A stretch of 64,000 nucleotides of DNA from Stereocaulon alpinum (taxonomy: Eukaryota; Ascomycota; Lecanoromycetes; Lecanorales; Stereocaulaceae): the NCBI GenBank assembly GCA_018257865.1, contig JAEUBA010000010.1, positions 434,001 through 498,000 on the forward strand. Reading direction: 5' to 3'. This document shows, piece by piece, positions 43,156 through 54,335 of this stretch. The notes beneath the pieces are model-generated. The model saw nothing but the letters and a program-made list of their open reading frames with translations, was not told the origin of the DNA and ran no database searches. Every line of letters begins with the position of its first letter. Position 1 is the first letter of the stretch. Position numbers and translations under genes: made by a program.

Positions 43156-44007
43156 CACCAATGGCGATGCCAGCCCATGACTGATCACATTCGGTACAGG
43201 TGGTCTCTATTCGGGAGCTGAGAGCTCTTCACCTAAAGCTGCAGGCAAGTTAGTAATCTTCAATTTGATTATCCAGCGATCACTGACACTTTACTCAGTT
43301 AGGCAAAGCTCGGACATGTTGCAGGCCGCTAATTCCCGCGGCGCGCCAAGTTAATATGACAACCTAAGCTTCTAAGACCCTGTGATTATGCTATCACGGC
43401 TATCTTCAACGTCGAGGGTCCGGGCTGCGCCTTCTGGAGAGGAATACCTGGCCCGTCGCGCTGTGACGCATCAATCAGCATGCAGCCTGATATCTTCTCT
43501 GATACATGTTGACCTGAAAAGTACTGCCTTGACACACTGCTGATTGGCACTCTTATCTATCTACGAACTCTTGCGTGGACAGTGCTCCGGTGGCTGAATC
43601 CCTAAACCAGTTTTGTTGATGCTTCCAAATCTTGATGCCTCATCTGTTCGTTTCACCTGTTGTGGTGCTTCCATCATCCAAGTTGTGCCGTGCTGTCAAG
43701 CCATTCTGGAAGATTGAAGGGCTGTGCTCTAGTCGAACATGGTACCCCCATAGCTGAGCGCCTTAATTACCTTGTGCATAGCGTTGCCCAATTGTCTTTC
43801 AAGCATAGTGATACAGTGATAGATTCATAATCCTACCAATCATTTGGAATATGTCAATGCACCTTGTCTTCATCTTGCGTCGATCAGCTATCCCAACGTC
43901 TCACTCACTGGCATATATGAATCCCCTACCTTCTCACTTTTTCATTGCAAGTTCGTGCATATACTTCAAGCATTATTTCGAAAGTCTACAATTGGTCTAG
44001 TCCAACA
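43156..44007. other. Divergent promoter region of glutathione reductase and the MFS transporter
   Basis: It includes the Yap1-like site at 43250-43256. A CATATATG sequence lies near 43910, about 95 bp upstream of the MFS start. No gene recognised. Confidence 0.45.
43250..43256. promoter_or_regulatory. Yap1-type AP-1 response element
   Basis: TTAGTAA, the complement of TTACTAA, lies 95 bp upstream of the glutathione reductase ATG. This heptamer is a known binding sequence of fungal Yap1, and yeast GLR1 is a Yap1 target. Here function is inferred from motif plus neighbour; it could also serve the divergent drug transporter. Confidence 0.5.
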
Positions 44008-45862
44008 ATGAGCTCCAACGTTGCCTCCGCTACCGCTCCTTCTCCTTTACAAATGACGAACTCCTCGAACACGGGTGATGCCCTGAAAGAAACGTCGAGC
44101 TCGATACCTGGAGCTAGTGGCCATATGATGTCTGCAACCGACCCCGACAATCCACAAAATTGGCCTACATATAAGAAGGTCTATGTCTCAGCTGCTGGCT
44201 TCGCCTTCTCATGGGTGGTGTAAGCCGTGCTTTACCCTGTACCTTGCCTGGCAACGATATCCTAACCTTCTCTATAGCGCATTCGGTGCTACGGCTTATA
44301 CGCCCGGCATAACTGGTGTCGTACAATACCTCAATGTAAGAATGCAGACTGCCATCTTAGGATTATCACTGTACCTCTTAGGCATCGCCTTCGCACCAAT
44401 CACTACACCGCATCTCAGCGAGAGGTTTGGCCGCCAGGCAGTTTACCTTGTCACTCAACCAATTTTCTGTCTATTTGTTTTGGGGGCCTCTTTCTCTCAT
44501 TCCTTTGCTGCTCTGGCTACGTGCCGCTTCTTTGCTGGTATCTTCGGCGGTCCGTCTTTGGTGTGAGCAGCCTCCTCCACCTCGAGCTCTATGAAGTCGC
44601 AAGCTAAGTATACATACCTAGCTTGATCGAAGGAACATTTGCCGATGTGTGGTCCGCCCAGATCACTGTTGCTTATTATGCAGTGCTGGCTGCATCGTCA
44701 TTCACAGGAGCAGCGGCTGGTAAGTGTCTCGCGCCTGATTCCAGGCTAGTGTACTCAGAGTCCTGCAGGACCACTCATTGGCGGCTTCGTTTTCGCGTAC
44801 GGTGGCTGGCGATGGACTCAATGGATCGTTCTGATCCTCGCTCTTCCCATCTACTTGTTTGGAGTTGCCATGCCGGACACTTACCCTAGAGAGATCCAAA
44901 GGCGCCGAGCCAAACGCACTGGTACACCTTTGAAGCTCTTAGCAGCCGAGAGCGGAGTCACCTTGGCAGATATGTTTACGGCCACATTCTTGACCCCCAT
45001 CAAGATGCTAGTCACGGAGCCCATCGTTATCGGTCTCAGTCTTTATGTTGGCTTCATCTTTGGCGTCACCTTTCAATTCTTCATTTCGATTCCCGCCGTC
45101 CTGGAGCTCACCTACGGCTTCACAGTCAAACAGGTCGGGATTGCCTTCTCTGCAGCCATCCTTGGGTCCGTATTGTCTACCGTAATGTCCGTGGCCATTG
45201 ACTTCAGTGTTCCTCATTGGTCCTCGAAGAATCACGATGGTTCGGTACCTGAGGAGTACAGAATGTTGCCTGCCATGATCGGTGGTCCCATGGTCATCAC
45301 CTCACTTTTTTGGATCGCATGGACTGCAAAGCCGTCTGTCTCTTACTTGAGCCCCATCTTTGGTACCGTTCTCTACATTTGGGGTGCCATGTCCATCATT
45401 GTATGTCATTCCATATCCAAAGTCACAGTGAAGCTAATTGTTGGTCTAGATCTCGTCTATCTCCTACCTCTTCGACGCATACCCACCTCGAGGTACACTG
45501 TCGGCACTCACTGCGGCAGCGACATTCCGACTGGTTATTGCAGCTATTATACCGCTTGTGATCATCCAAAGTAAGTATCCCGTCCGTACATGTCTAGAGT
45601 CAATGGGACCTGACAGTTTCTGATCACAGTGATCACAAACTTGACCGGGGCATGGGCCGTGTCGACCTTCGGCTTCATCGCAGCTGCGTTTGCACCTATT
45701 CCGTGGATCCTGTACCTGTTCGGAGCCAGAATGCGGGCTCGCAGCAAGTACAACCCACCGATGTCTGCAACTATGATGAAGGGCCACTTGGGTCGTGATG
45801 AAGAGATGCTGATGGAGGAAAGGCAGATGCAGGGTACGCAAGATGGGATGTCAGCCCACTAG
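44008..45862 (+). CDS. MFS drug:H+ antiporter (DHA1-type, 12 TM)
   Basis: Plasma-membrane efflux transporter of the major facilitator superfamily. Six exons: 44008-44219, 44278-44562, 44622-44719, 44769-45400, 45450-45570, 45630-45862; 1581 nt, 526 residues, all phases consistent with GT..AG ends. The family opener DPDNPQNWPTYKKVYVS precedes TM1 (SAAGFAFSWVV-AFGATAY). Motif A-like SERFGRQAVYL, then CRFFAGIFGGPSLV-LIEGTFADVW and AAAG-PLIGGFVFAYGGWRW are restored by splicing. Twelve hydrophobic segments are countable, with a central loop (DTYPREIQRRRAKRTG). The C-terminus is cytosolic and Met/Gln-rich. An alternative TTG start upstream is rejected. Substrate unknown; members export azoles, polyamines or metabolites. 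Confidence 0.92.
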
Positions 45863-46740
45863 AAGCGGCTTTGGATCTATGACGGCAATTCAGAGTCCAC
45901 GGAGTTTCAAGTAGTTTTTGAACAGCATTCTGGGATGTAGGTAATATTCAGGCCGGTGCGATATAATGATGTAGCCAATCAGTTTGAGCAAGTACAGGCC
46001 TTTGCAATTCCGACCTCATCCATCGAACGAGCTATCCCTTTCTCTGTCTGATGTGACTTGGGCGCGATGGAGTTTCAAGTCATGCTCTTTGGGTCTGTAG
46101 TTCCGCACTCAAACGCTAATCTTACGTGGTATTGTTGGACTGGATGATGATCTCGATGGAAGGTTGCTTGGCAATTAAGGAATCAATGAGTCAAGAATCA
46201 TCCATGCTGCTGGGATGGACACACGGCCAATTACGGAACCAGATATCCACAGAAATAGTTATGGTGGCAAGAGGGGTGGATATTTCAAACGCGTGTGACA
46301 AGAAGTGAGACAGACGATGTCATGATGTGCGCCTTCTTTTGCCTTGTTGCTGTCATATTTTATCGTGCTCTATTATTTGACGAATGGTCTATAAATCATA
46401 TTTTAGTTTGTTTCCTGCATATTCTTCCCATGTATATATAATTATTACGATTAATTCGGAGCATATCAAGCACCAACCAAGCGGTGAGGGTTCGGTCTGA
46501 CGCTATTCAGGATGACAATGCTAAAACGAAAGTCCATGTAGACGATGGCTCTTAGACTGGTTTCATGTCAATCTTGTACGTTTCACTTCAGAGCGTTCAT
46601 AACTCTCTAAATATCTATGCAACCTTTGTATGCCTTGCATCAAGGCACAATTGCTCAGAACCTGCCTATGGGAGCCTTCATAGAGGACGCGTCATCACAA
46701 GCCTAGCCTCCCATGTTCAGTCAGACGTTAGAGTGGTCCG
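45863..46740. other. Intergenic, no recognised feature
   Basis: 3' flank of the MFS gene. AT-rich toward 46350-46460. Open frames are short and without family motifs. Confidence 0.4.
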
Positions 46741-47472
46741 TTATGTTGGAAGTTTGTGGAGTAAGGTAGCCTGAGTAGAAATCGGGCGCATTGGCGAGGA
46801 TAGCCGCCTAGAGAACGCGGCTTGGCGGAATGTCACTTTACCACCTGAGGAAGCATTCTTGCACAACACTGCCACATATGCCCCAAATGCCTCATACATG
46901 GTGAAGACCGTGGCGCGTTGGAGGACTCCTTCGAGTTCCAAGTGTGTGGCACACCTAAAGAATCATTGGTCGAGGGAACCCGTGCGTATGCTTGGACTTT
47001 GCCACTTTCTTGGCGAGATACGTTTAGCATGAGGCTCTCCGCAACTTTCAGCCCATGAAAACGGGGCGCAGCAATCCACATCCTTGCATTGGCTTAACAG
47101 AGCCACAAGCCTCTAGCTCTCAGAGACTTGTAGATACCATCGGCAGCATGTAATCTGACAAACATTCTAAACGGTCAGCACCCATGCGTCGCCGATGTGG
47201 GGGCTGCGCGTCGACCATTGTCGGGAAGTATACAGCGCTGGTGCTACGATGATACTGTGGTACCCCCCCAGATGCCTCCTGGCGTTTGGGTCTCCAATCA
47301 TCAGCCGTTTATGAGTGGATAACTCGGTGCGTGGAATGAAGGCTATGTAGTGATTGATCTTCATGTTCCGAGATTTTTCGAGGGCCTTCTTGGTCTCTTC
47401 AATTGCTTTTGTCATACCCAACTGTGAGCGCAGCCTTGTCCTCGGTGATAAAAGGCCAATCGCTCTCCCCAC
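46741..47472 (-). other. Possible remnant of a minus-strand gene
   Basis: Several minus-strand frames look coding in composition. 47472-47167 contains TEDKAALTVG (in a neighbouring frame) followed by KAIEETKKALEKSR and INHYIAFIPRTEL. 47081-46833 has AAPRFHGLKVAESLMLNVSR, and 46941-46741 has ELEGVLQRATVFTMYEAFGA in another frame. They could be exons of one gene in decay, or chance. I do not recognise the family, and the 5' end would run into the promoter of the plus-strand gene at 47631. Confidence 0.25.
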
Positions 47473-47630
47473 CTTTCTTTCCTTCTATTCTCTCACGCGC
47501 AAAACTACTCATTGCCTACTTCTATCTACAGGATTCTGAACACCAAGTAAACCTCTTTGGAACACTTCCATATTGCGGCTTCTCTTCTTGCGCACTTCCC
47601 ATCTTGCTCATTACCGCCTGGGCCTCCAAA

Positions 47631-48881
47631 ATGAACGCTTTCCTTGCGGGCTTCGGCGATCTGGAGATCGAGGAGAGACGCCCTCGAAGCTGGAACGAAC
47701 CCAAGATCAAACGTCTTGCCTTTGCCAAAAATCGCAGACATGTACTTGACGACAAGGATGTCAATCGAAACCGGATTCGCAACCGCAACGGACATGACGC
47801 TGGTGACTGGGCCCTAGTACCACAATCTTCTCAACAAAGGCGCGCAAATCAGAGCAACCAGATACAAGAATGGGATCGTCAAAGGTTCGACGCCAAGCTA
47901 CGATTTGATCAGGAAGACGAAAGACATCAGAATCAGGTGTATCATAACCAATTGCAATTCATGGAGGAACAATACCGGAGAAAATTCTTTCAGGGTGAAC
48001 AGCTGAGGAATTTCATGATGCAAGGCCAACATTTCCCGCGTCCCCCAATGGGCCAATTTCCTCAGCAGGGAATGCAACACCACGGACAAGGCATGCAACA
48101 CCACGGACAAGGTATGCAACAACACGGACCGCCACAGCGACAAATACCCATACCGCCGCAACACGGTGGCGGAGGCGGTCACGGCGGTGGAGACAACAGA
48201 ATTCAGAATTTAGGGCCTCCGCGCGGCCGTGGTGGACAGCATGGAGGCCAGCAGCACGACCCATCTGATGATGACAGCGACGACGAGTCTGACGAGTCCG
48301 GTGTCAGAAGCCGTCCAGGTGGCGGCCACAACGGCAATAGATCTCAACACGTCGGCCATCCGTTCGGACGTCGAAGCAATGGCAATGGAGGCCGCAACGG
48401 TAGAGGAGGGCGCGGTGGTGACCGAGGTCGTTCACACGGCCGTTCTGACGATAGCGACTCTAGCGACATCGTGGCAATCGAGTCTGAATCCGAGTCTGAC
48501 GACTATCGCCGTCGCCGATCTCCACGCAGAATTGTTGAATGCGTCGGTCAACGCTTGCCAAGCGTATACCGACGAAGAAGCCATTCACGAGGCGCCAGAC
48601 ACCACAGCAGGCATCCTAGCCGGAGGAGACCAAGTCGGATACGCATGCGTCCCCTTTTCTCGGACGACTCGGACTCTGATGACAGCCATGGGACCCATGT
48701 CCGATTCGCACGAAGACCTTCAACGTCTAGGGTGCCTTTGAGGAGGGCGCGAAGTGCGAGTCGTGGCCGCCATTTTGGTTACGACTCTGATGATAGCTTT
48801 GCGGAGTTGAATCGGAGACCACGGCTGAGACGACTGAGGAGTAAGTCGAGGGGTCCGAGAATGTCTTATTATATTCGGTGA
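47631..48881 (+). CDS. Disordered Arg/Ser- and Gly-rich protein
   Basis: Single exon, 416 residues from the ATG at 47631 (MNAFLAGFGDLEIEERR); the frame continues upstream only without a sensible start. Regions in order: a charged start; a Gln/Asn/Arg-rich helical part near 100-140 (QEWDRQRFDAKLRFDQEDER); a short tandem repeat near 155-175 (QGMQHHG units); Gly/His/Arg-rich stretches (GGRNGRGGRGGDRGRSHGR); Asp/Ser blocks (DDDSDDESDESG); and an RS-like C-terminus (RRRSHSRGARHHSRH, RSASRGRHFG). RGG and RS stretches are typical of RNA-associated proteins, but there is no folded RNA-binding domain. Function unknown; RNA or condensate role is inference. Confidence 0.7.
   Translation: MNAFLAGFGDLEIEERRPRSWNEPKIKRLAFAKNRRHVLDDKDVNRNRIRNRNGHDAGDWALVPQSSQQRRANQSNQIQEWDRQRFDAKLRFDQEDERHQNQVYHNQLQFMEEQYRRKFFQGEQLRNFMMQGQHFPRPPMGQFPQQGMQHHGQGMQHHGQGMQQHGPPQRQIPIPPQHGGGGGHGGGDNRIQNLGPPRGRGGQHGGQQHDPSDDDSDDESDESGVRSRPGGGHNGNRSQHVGHPFGRRSNGNGGRNGRGGRGGDRGRSHGRSDDSDSSDIVAIESESESDDYRRRRSPRRIVECVGQRLPSVYRRRSHSRGARHHSRHPSRRRPSRIRMRPLFSDDSDSDDSHGTHVRFARRPSTSRVPLRRARSASRGRHFGYDSDDSFAELNRRPRLRRLRSKSRGPRMSYYIR
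48070..48135 (+). repeat. In-frame tandem repeat, three copies of about 21 bp
   Basis: Units GGAATGCAACACCACGGACA / GGCATGCAACACCACGGACA / GGTATGCAACAACACGGACC encode G-M-Q-H/Q-H-G-Q/P. They are coding minisatellite units inside the RGG/RS-rich protein and differ by a few substitutions. Confidence 0.8.
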
Positions 48882-49844
48882 CGATATATACCAGGGCGAT
48901 GGCGAGCTAGACGAAGATGATTTGAGTGTTGGCGTTTTTGCTTCTAGGGATCTACTGCTTTTTATCTGCGTAAAGAAAAACGGAGGTCTTTCTCTTGTCT
49001 ACCTAAACCAACTTCGAAGCTTCATGACTACGTCTAAATTGTAATAATGCCTAATAATACAACCTATTTCCTCTCCACTTCATTCACCTCCCCCAAAAGC
49101 ACAACACACAAGCACACATGCTAAAACCTACCACCGAACCCCCCGAACCATGGAAGAAAATCACCTCACCCCTCAATACCATCCCTCAAAATCATAAACC
49201 TCGTACAAATAAGCTTTTCTGCCTTACACGCCCCAATAACCTGCATTCCCTAATAACTACCCGGCCCTACCCGTCTTACGGTAGTGATGGGGAAGTGGGC
49301 ACAAGGCTGCATTTTGGAGGACCGCTTGTGCATTGCGGCGGGTGGCTTGGTATGCTTGTCGGGCTGCATGAGCTGAAGAGTGCATGAACTGAGGGTACGT
49401 ACCTTGATGGGGATCGTGATCAGTGGTCGATTGAGGAGTTGAGGTAGGCTGTGTGTGGGATGGCTTTGGTGGTGGGAGAGATGCAAGATTGGGAGGTTTG
49501 AGGGTGGGGGAGTCGGACTGGGAGAGTTTTTGGTGGAGGTGGAGGTGGAGGTGGAATGTGATACCAGTAGTAGTGGGGTGCTTGGAAGGGAAGGGTTCTT
49601 GGTCTTGTGAGAGTCGCTAGATGTTGGTTCTCGAGGAAGGGGATTACTAAGGTTCATAACTATCGAAGAGGCAAGATTTGGAATACACGCGTGAATACTT
49701 ATGGGAAAGTTGAATGAGTATATGTTTTGGGGAAAGAAGAAGAATAGTGTACGATGGTATATTGAGCAAGATGCTCAACGGCTGCAGGAGTGCAATGAGT
49801 TCAACAGTGATGTCCGTTACAGAGAGATCGGTTCGTTAACATCT
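48882..49844. other. Intergenic 1 kb, low complexity
   Basis: A minus-strand frame at 49250-49657 is Ser/Thr/Pro/His-rich (STSTSTSTKN) and appears only because of a GGTGGAGGTGGAGG-type tract near 49530-49556. I do not accept it as a gene. Confidence 0.5.
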
Positions 49845-52577
49845 TCACATCCCTAGATACCTGGCTGTCAGCCTCCCTTCATCTCCACATCTTAACCCCT
49901 TGACTCCAATGCGAACTTTGTCTCCGGGTATCAAGTCGATGCCGTTGTCCTCAAACACAACTTCAGAGTCCCGCTTTGAAGGATCAATCACCTCAAGGCA
50001 GAGACCCTTGACGGCCATATCGGAGGACACAATCACCGCAATAGCATCCTGCGCCGGCCCTGAACCAAGCTCTGGACCACGTCGTAGACTGTTCGTTAGC
50101 TCGAACTTGATGCCCTTCGGCGTCGGAATATGTGCGTGTTTCAAGGGCTCCGGCCAATTGATAGCTCGCGCAATTTGTGTACCGTCGAAGTCTCGGAGAT
50201 ACGCTGCTATGACGGTCTGCTGCTGCTCTTCTTCCACCGACGAGAAGGCACCATTAGCGGTCTTCGTTGGGTTCGCTCGGTATTTTCCAATCACTGGAAT
50301 CTGGAATTCATCAATTTCTGTACTTCGATTTGGAGGGAGGGCCAGCTTGTGTTCGAGATTATCCCACGTGGAACTTTCCCCGGTAATGAGGTTGTGGGAT
50401 TTGATAAGGACATACGGCCTCAAAGTTTCGAGAGATAGGTTGCAGGCCCAGAGCTGGATCTTGTGCCTTATCTTTGTGTAGGCATGAGTATACTTGTCTG
50501 CTGGAACAGTATGTACCGTGCGCTTGAGGCCCAGCGTTACTGGACGAAGCTCGCGCTTGATGGCATAGTAAGCCAACTTGGGTCGGAGATAGTAGTCCAC
50601 TATTGACCACGATTGGCCAGGCCATACATCGTTGATCTGCCATACGAGGGCTCCAGAACAATATTCTTGGCCCGGGCCTTTCCATTGTCGCTTCCAAAGC
50701 TTGTACGCGTTAGACAGACATTCAGCTTGCATGAGTTGCGTACAATAGATGTATTGCTCGAACGGCTCCATCACGAACGGAATGTTCTCTGCTAAGTAGA
50801 GGGCGAGTCTGCGTTCATTTCCCGTAGCTTTATTGTGAAATTCCACTGTCGAACTTTGCGGATAGCGATCAACGTCCGAACGTCCTTTGGGAAGGTAAGC
50901 GTCAATAGTTGCGATGTTTGGGTAGGCTTCCATGCCGAATTCGGCAACGAATCTCCCGGACAGCTTGTCGAAATCTTGATAGCTCTCCTGAGTACCGTGC
51001 CATACGTTCCACTGGTGAATATCACCCACATAGGGGTCGGTGGTGTTCTTTCCTCCAAAAGGCGATCCATAGTGATAGTGTGTCCCAGGGACGAGTTCCT
51101 TCGTCACCTCAAGCAAGATCTTCTCATATATGTATCTCGCCGGGAACGTAGTCTTGAGCCAGCTCTCCGGGTTAGGGTCATTTGGATCGTATTTCAAACC
51201 CTCGCTCTCACAATACTGATAATCCTCGTTATTTCCTGCATAAATGACAATGGACGGATGATGCCTCAATAGCTTCACGTTTTCTGTTGCTTCGCGCTTG
51301 ACCAAGGCTAGAAATTCTGGGTGTGCTGGATAATTGCCGCAGGCGAATAGGAAATCTTGCCAGACCAGAACACCCATCTCGTCGCAAGCGTCGTAGAAGG
51401 CCTCATCTTCAAAGATGCCACCTCCCCAAACGCGAATCATAGTTTGATTGCTTTCTACCACCATTCGGATCCACTCGCGGTACTTTTGAGGGTCGTTCGG
51501 ACCAAATTCTCCAGGAATCCAATTACTTCCGCCACAGAAGATCGGGATGTTGTTGATCTCGAAGAGAAAGGTAGTACCAGGAGAGTCTGTGAGCTTCCGC
51601 TGGACGACTTCGGCTCTTCGAAGACCAAACCGCTTGCTCGCTGTGTCCAGTACGACTTTGTTTCGTAGGAGCTCAGCTTTGAGGACATACAGTGGCTGCT
51701 GGCCATATGTATGAGGATACCACAGTTTCGGGCTCTTGTTTTTAAACGTAGCAGTTGCATACCTATTTTCTACTTTGACGATCTCGGTGCCTACTGTCTT
51801 GCCATCAACTGAAATCTCGAACCTTACCTCTTCGCCTTCTCCCTCGATGTCTGCCTTTGCTACAACTTCAGCAGACTTCAGTGCCTTTTCAATGTACGTT
51901 GTGAAGTACAAGTCTGAGATACGCGAATGGTAGACCTCAAGTGACACTGGCCGCCATGGTCCACAAGAAAGCAGGGCGCAACCCCAGTCCCATCCATAGT
52001 GGTATTGTGCTTTCCTTACGGCTAGCCTCGAGGGGTCGCCATTCCAGCATCCCCATTTGTGATCTGGATACTGCTCCACGATCTTCTTGCCAATCAGGTA
52101 AGTGCTGTCAAATGTGATCTCCAATACGTTTTCCTTGTCAATATGGAGATTGTACACAACATTGACTCTTTCAGGAATGAACATGTCCTTAGTCTTAAGA
52201 ATCTCCTTGCCATTCAGGGCGACCGTTGCATAAGTATCCAAACCATCGAAGGCAAGCACAGCTTTTTGACCAAAAGTCAGATTCGGTGTTGGAAAAACTG
52301 CCTTGTAAATCCATACAGACTCCCCAACCCATTGGCAATCATTCTCTTGCTTGCCCACATATGGGTCTGCAATGATACCGTGATGTAGTAGGTCTAGATG
52401 TATATTGGTGGGCATACGGGATACAGGTAGCCACTTGGAAGCAGGTTTATCTGCCTGGCGGAATGTCCACTTCTTGTAATCGATCGCTATAACTTCTCGA
52501 GCCGTCATCTCACAGGGAGGCCTGGGTGGATTCGAACGTCTTGTGGTCACGCCAGAAGCAGATCCTTCGACCTCCAT
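49845..52577 (-). CDS. mndB: Beta-mannosidase, glycoside hydrolase family 2 (MndB-like)
   Basis: Exo-acting enzyme releasing mannose from the non-reducing end of beta-1,4-manno-oligosaccharides. Single exon, 910 residues from the ATG at 52577; Met-24 (MTAREVIAIDYKKW) is an equally good start. There is no signal peptide, which fits the intracellular B-type enzymes rather than the secreted A type. GH2 landmarks are SRMPTNIHLDLLHHGIIADP, the sugar-binding domain, HYGWDWGCALLSCGPWRPV, RVWGGGIFEDEAFYDACDE and WQDFLFACGNYP. The acid/base Glu is about residue 451 (YAGNNEDYQY), the nucleophile Glu about residue 546 (VAEFGMEAYP). The C-terminal beta domains are complete. It shares a 325-bp divergent promoter with VPS28. 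Confidence 0.95.
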   Translation of the reverse strand: MEVEGSASGVTTRRSNPPRPPCEMTAREVIAIDYKKWTFRQADKPASKWLPVSRMPTNIHLDLLHHGIIADPYVGKQENDCQWVGESVWIYKAVFPTPNLTFGQKAVLAFDGLDTYATVALNGKEILKTKDMFIPERVNVVYNLHIDKENVLEITFDSTYLIGKKIVEQYPDHKWGCWNGDPSRLAVRKAQYHYGWDWGCALLSCGPWRPVSLEVYHSRISDLYFTTYIEKALKSAEVVAKADIEGEGEEVRFEISVDGKTVGTEIVKVENRYATATFKNKSPKLWYPHTYGQQPLYVLKAELLRNKVVLDTASKRFGLRRAEVVQRKLTDSPGTTFLFEINNIPIFCGGSNWIPGEFGPNDPQKYREWIRMVVESNQTMIRVWGGGIFEDEAFYDACDEMGVLVWQDFLFACGNYPAHPEFLALVKREATENVKLLRHHPSIVIYAGNNEDYQYCESEGLKYDPNDPNPESWLKTTFPARYIYEKILLEVTKELVPGTHYHYGSPFGGKNTTDPYVGDIHQWNVWHGTQESYQDFDKLSGRFVAEFGMEAYPNIATIDAYLPKGRSDVDRYPQSSTVEFHNKATGNERRLALYLAENIPFVMEPFEQYIYCTQLMQAECLSNAYKLWKRQWKGPGQEYCSGALVWQINDVWPGQSWSIVDYYLRPKLAYYAIKRELRPVTLGLKRTVHTVPADKYTHAYTKIRHKIQLWACNLSLETLRPYVLIKSHNLITGESSTWDNLEHKLALPPNRSTEIDEFQIPVIGKYRANPTKTANGAFSSVEEEQQQTVIAAYLRDFDGTQIARAINWPEPLKHAHIPTPKGIKFELTNSLRRGPELGSGPAQDAIAVIVSSDMAVKGLCLEVIDPSKRDSEVVFEDNGIDLIPGDKVRIGVKGLRCGDEGRLTARYLGM

Positions 52578-52902
52578 CTTTCTCTATGATACAATCTCTG
52601 TTATAACGCATTCGCAGGGCCGTAGATTCAATACATCAAGACTGTTCATTGTTCGTTTCGATATGTGCTTGAAAGACCACCAAGGCAAACATGCTCGAAT
52701 CGAGCCCTGGAACCTCCCGTTACGGAGGGCGCAGCCCTAGGGAGGCAGGGAGGCTCTAGGGGTGGCGTTTGAGGACGAGCCCTCTAGCTGCTGCCACTCA
52801 CCGGATGAGACCTTCTCAATCTAGGCTTCCGTGTCTCAGACTCCAGAGCTCTTGCCATAAGGATGAACATGCCTCCACTGAGAAAATTCAGTAGCAGCAA
52901 GC
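52578..52902. other. Divergent promoter of beta-mannosidase and VPS28
   Basis: 325 bp; no clear motif. A GC-rich patch near 52720-52800 contains AGGG/CCCT repeats. Confidence 0.4.
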
Positions 52903-53793
52903 ATGCTCGCTCCCTCACGGCGGCAGCCCTATGCCCCGACACCGTACAGTTATATGCCAAATCCATCTCTCTCGGCCATAATCAGCCTTGATGAAGTACT
53001 TCCATCTACCTTCTCATCTACCGTCTACAATCGTTCTAACATGAATTTCAACCAGGAAGTCAAGCTCTCCAGTACAGCAGCTGAACGAGACCTATACGAC
53101 TCACTCGCCGAGATCTACAGCATCATCATAACGCTCGATGGCCTGGAGAAAGCCTATATTAAAGACTCCATTCCCGAAACCGAATACACGGAGATATGCA
53201 GCCGCCTGCTCAAGCAATACAAATCAAACCTCAATGATGAGAATGTTGCTCGACAATTCGTCGATCTGGAAACATTCAAGCGGGAATGGGATGTACGCAG
53301 CCCCCACTTCTCCTCGCAAATCATCATCATCCATGCTATGAGCTCCTCCTACTAATCTCCCTCCTAGATTGAATGTCCCCGAGCAACCGAACGCCTCCGC
53401 GTGAACCTCCCCGCTACAATTGCCGACCCCTCGAATTCCCATCCGTCAACATCCACTCCCCAAACCTCCGGTCTAGGCTCCGCTCCCTCCGTGGGGGTCG
53501 GAGGCGCGTCGGGTTCCCAAATCCTGCTGGCGACTGAGAACTTCATCACCTTCCTCGACGCACTAAAGCTCAATATGCTATCAAAGGACGCGCTACATCC
53601 ACTCTTAGCGGAACTGATTCAAAGCGTCAATGCAGTGACGGATCGAGATTTTGAGGGCAGGGCGAAGATTATCAGTTGGCTGATTCGGCTAAATGGGATG
53701 AGGGCGCAGGAAGAGCTGGGGGAAGGCGAGGCGAGGGAGTTGATGTTCGAGATGGAGGGGGCTTACAAGGGCTTCAAGAGAACTCTAAATTGA
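52903..53793 (+). CDS. VPS28: ESCRT-I subunit VPS28
   Basis: VPS28 joins Vps23 and Vps37 in ESCRT-I and links to ESCRT-II for sorting ubiquitinated cargo into multivesicular bodies. Exons are 52903-52995, 53056-53292 and 53368-53793, 251 residues. The N-terminus (YAPTPYSYMPNPSLSAI) is typical of filamentous fungi. Intron 1 (60 bp, GTACTT..CCAG, CTAAC branch) is in frame and stop-free; splicing restores SLDE-EVKLSSTAAERDLY. The core domain contains LAEIYSIIITLDGLEKAYIK. Intron 2 joins REWD to IECPRATERLRVNLPATI. A Ser/Thr/Gly linker then precedes the four-helix C-terminal domain (FITFLDALKLNMLSKDALHP, FEGRAKIISWLIRLNGM). Firm assignment. Confidence 0.96.
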
Positions 53794-54335
53794 GCAGTAG
53801 ATGATTCATAAAGGGAAGTGGCTGTTTGTCCACTTCATTACACTTCCTTTAGCTGTGTTGCTCGAGATCTCGAAGAGTCCTTGGAAAAGCAAACCTCTTA
53901 AGGCACAGGATCGTGGCTTGCCTGTTTCGAAAATCGTTCTTATCAGTCGAGTTTCGTGGGCTAGATGCTCTCGAGGCACATTGGTCATGTAACCAACTGG
54001 GTTGTTGACTAAGAGGAAGTGGATGAGGTGTAAGTCTTGCTTCTTATGGCAATGTGGACGGAAGGGTGAAGACACTAGCAGTTGAGAAAGTCGGCACTTG
54101 ATCGTTAAAGTCAATACATGTTGAATATTGTATGAAGCTAGCTATTTAAGCTGTAGAATGGCATCAGCTAAAGGACGCATAGCATGTTAAGTTGTCCGAA
54201 AGTCATGAGGCCGTAAGTAAGCTTAGTAATGACGGTGATTGTCGTGAAGAACAAAAAAAACCACCATATCCCAAGGCCACAGCTTGGATACCTGGCGTGA
54301 GCCACCGATCCAGTCTAGAGCGTTTTGAGCATCCG
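53794..54335. other. Convergent spacer between VPS28 and the Ca2+/H+ exchanger
   Basis: No gene, RNA or repeat recognised. Confidence 0.4.

Noticed and set aside
49250..49657. 135-codon minus-strand Ser/Thr/Pro-rich frame
   Set aside because: Composition driven by a GGTGGAGGTGGAGG-type tract; no conserved motif.
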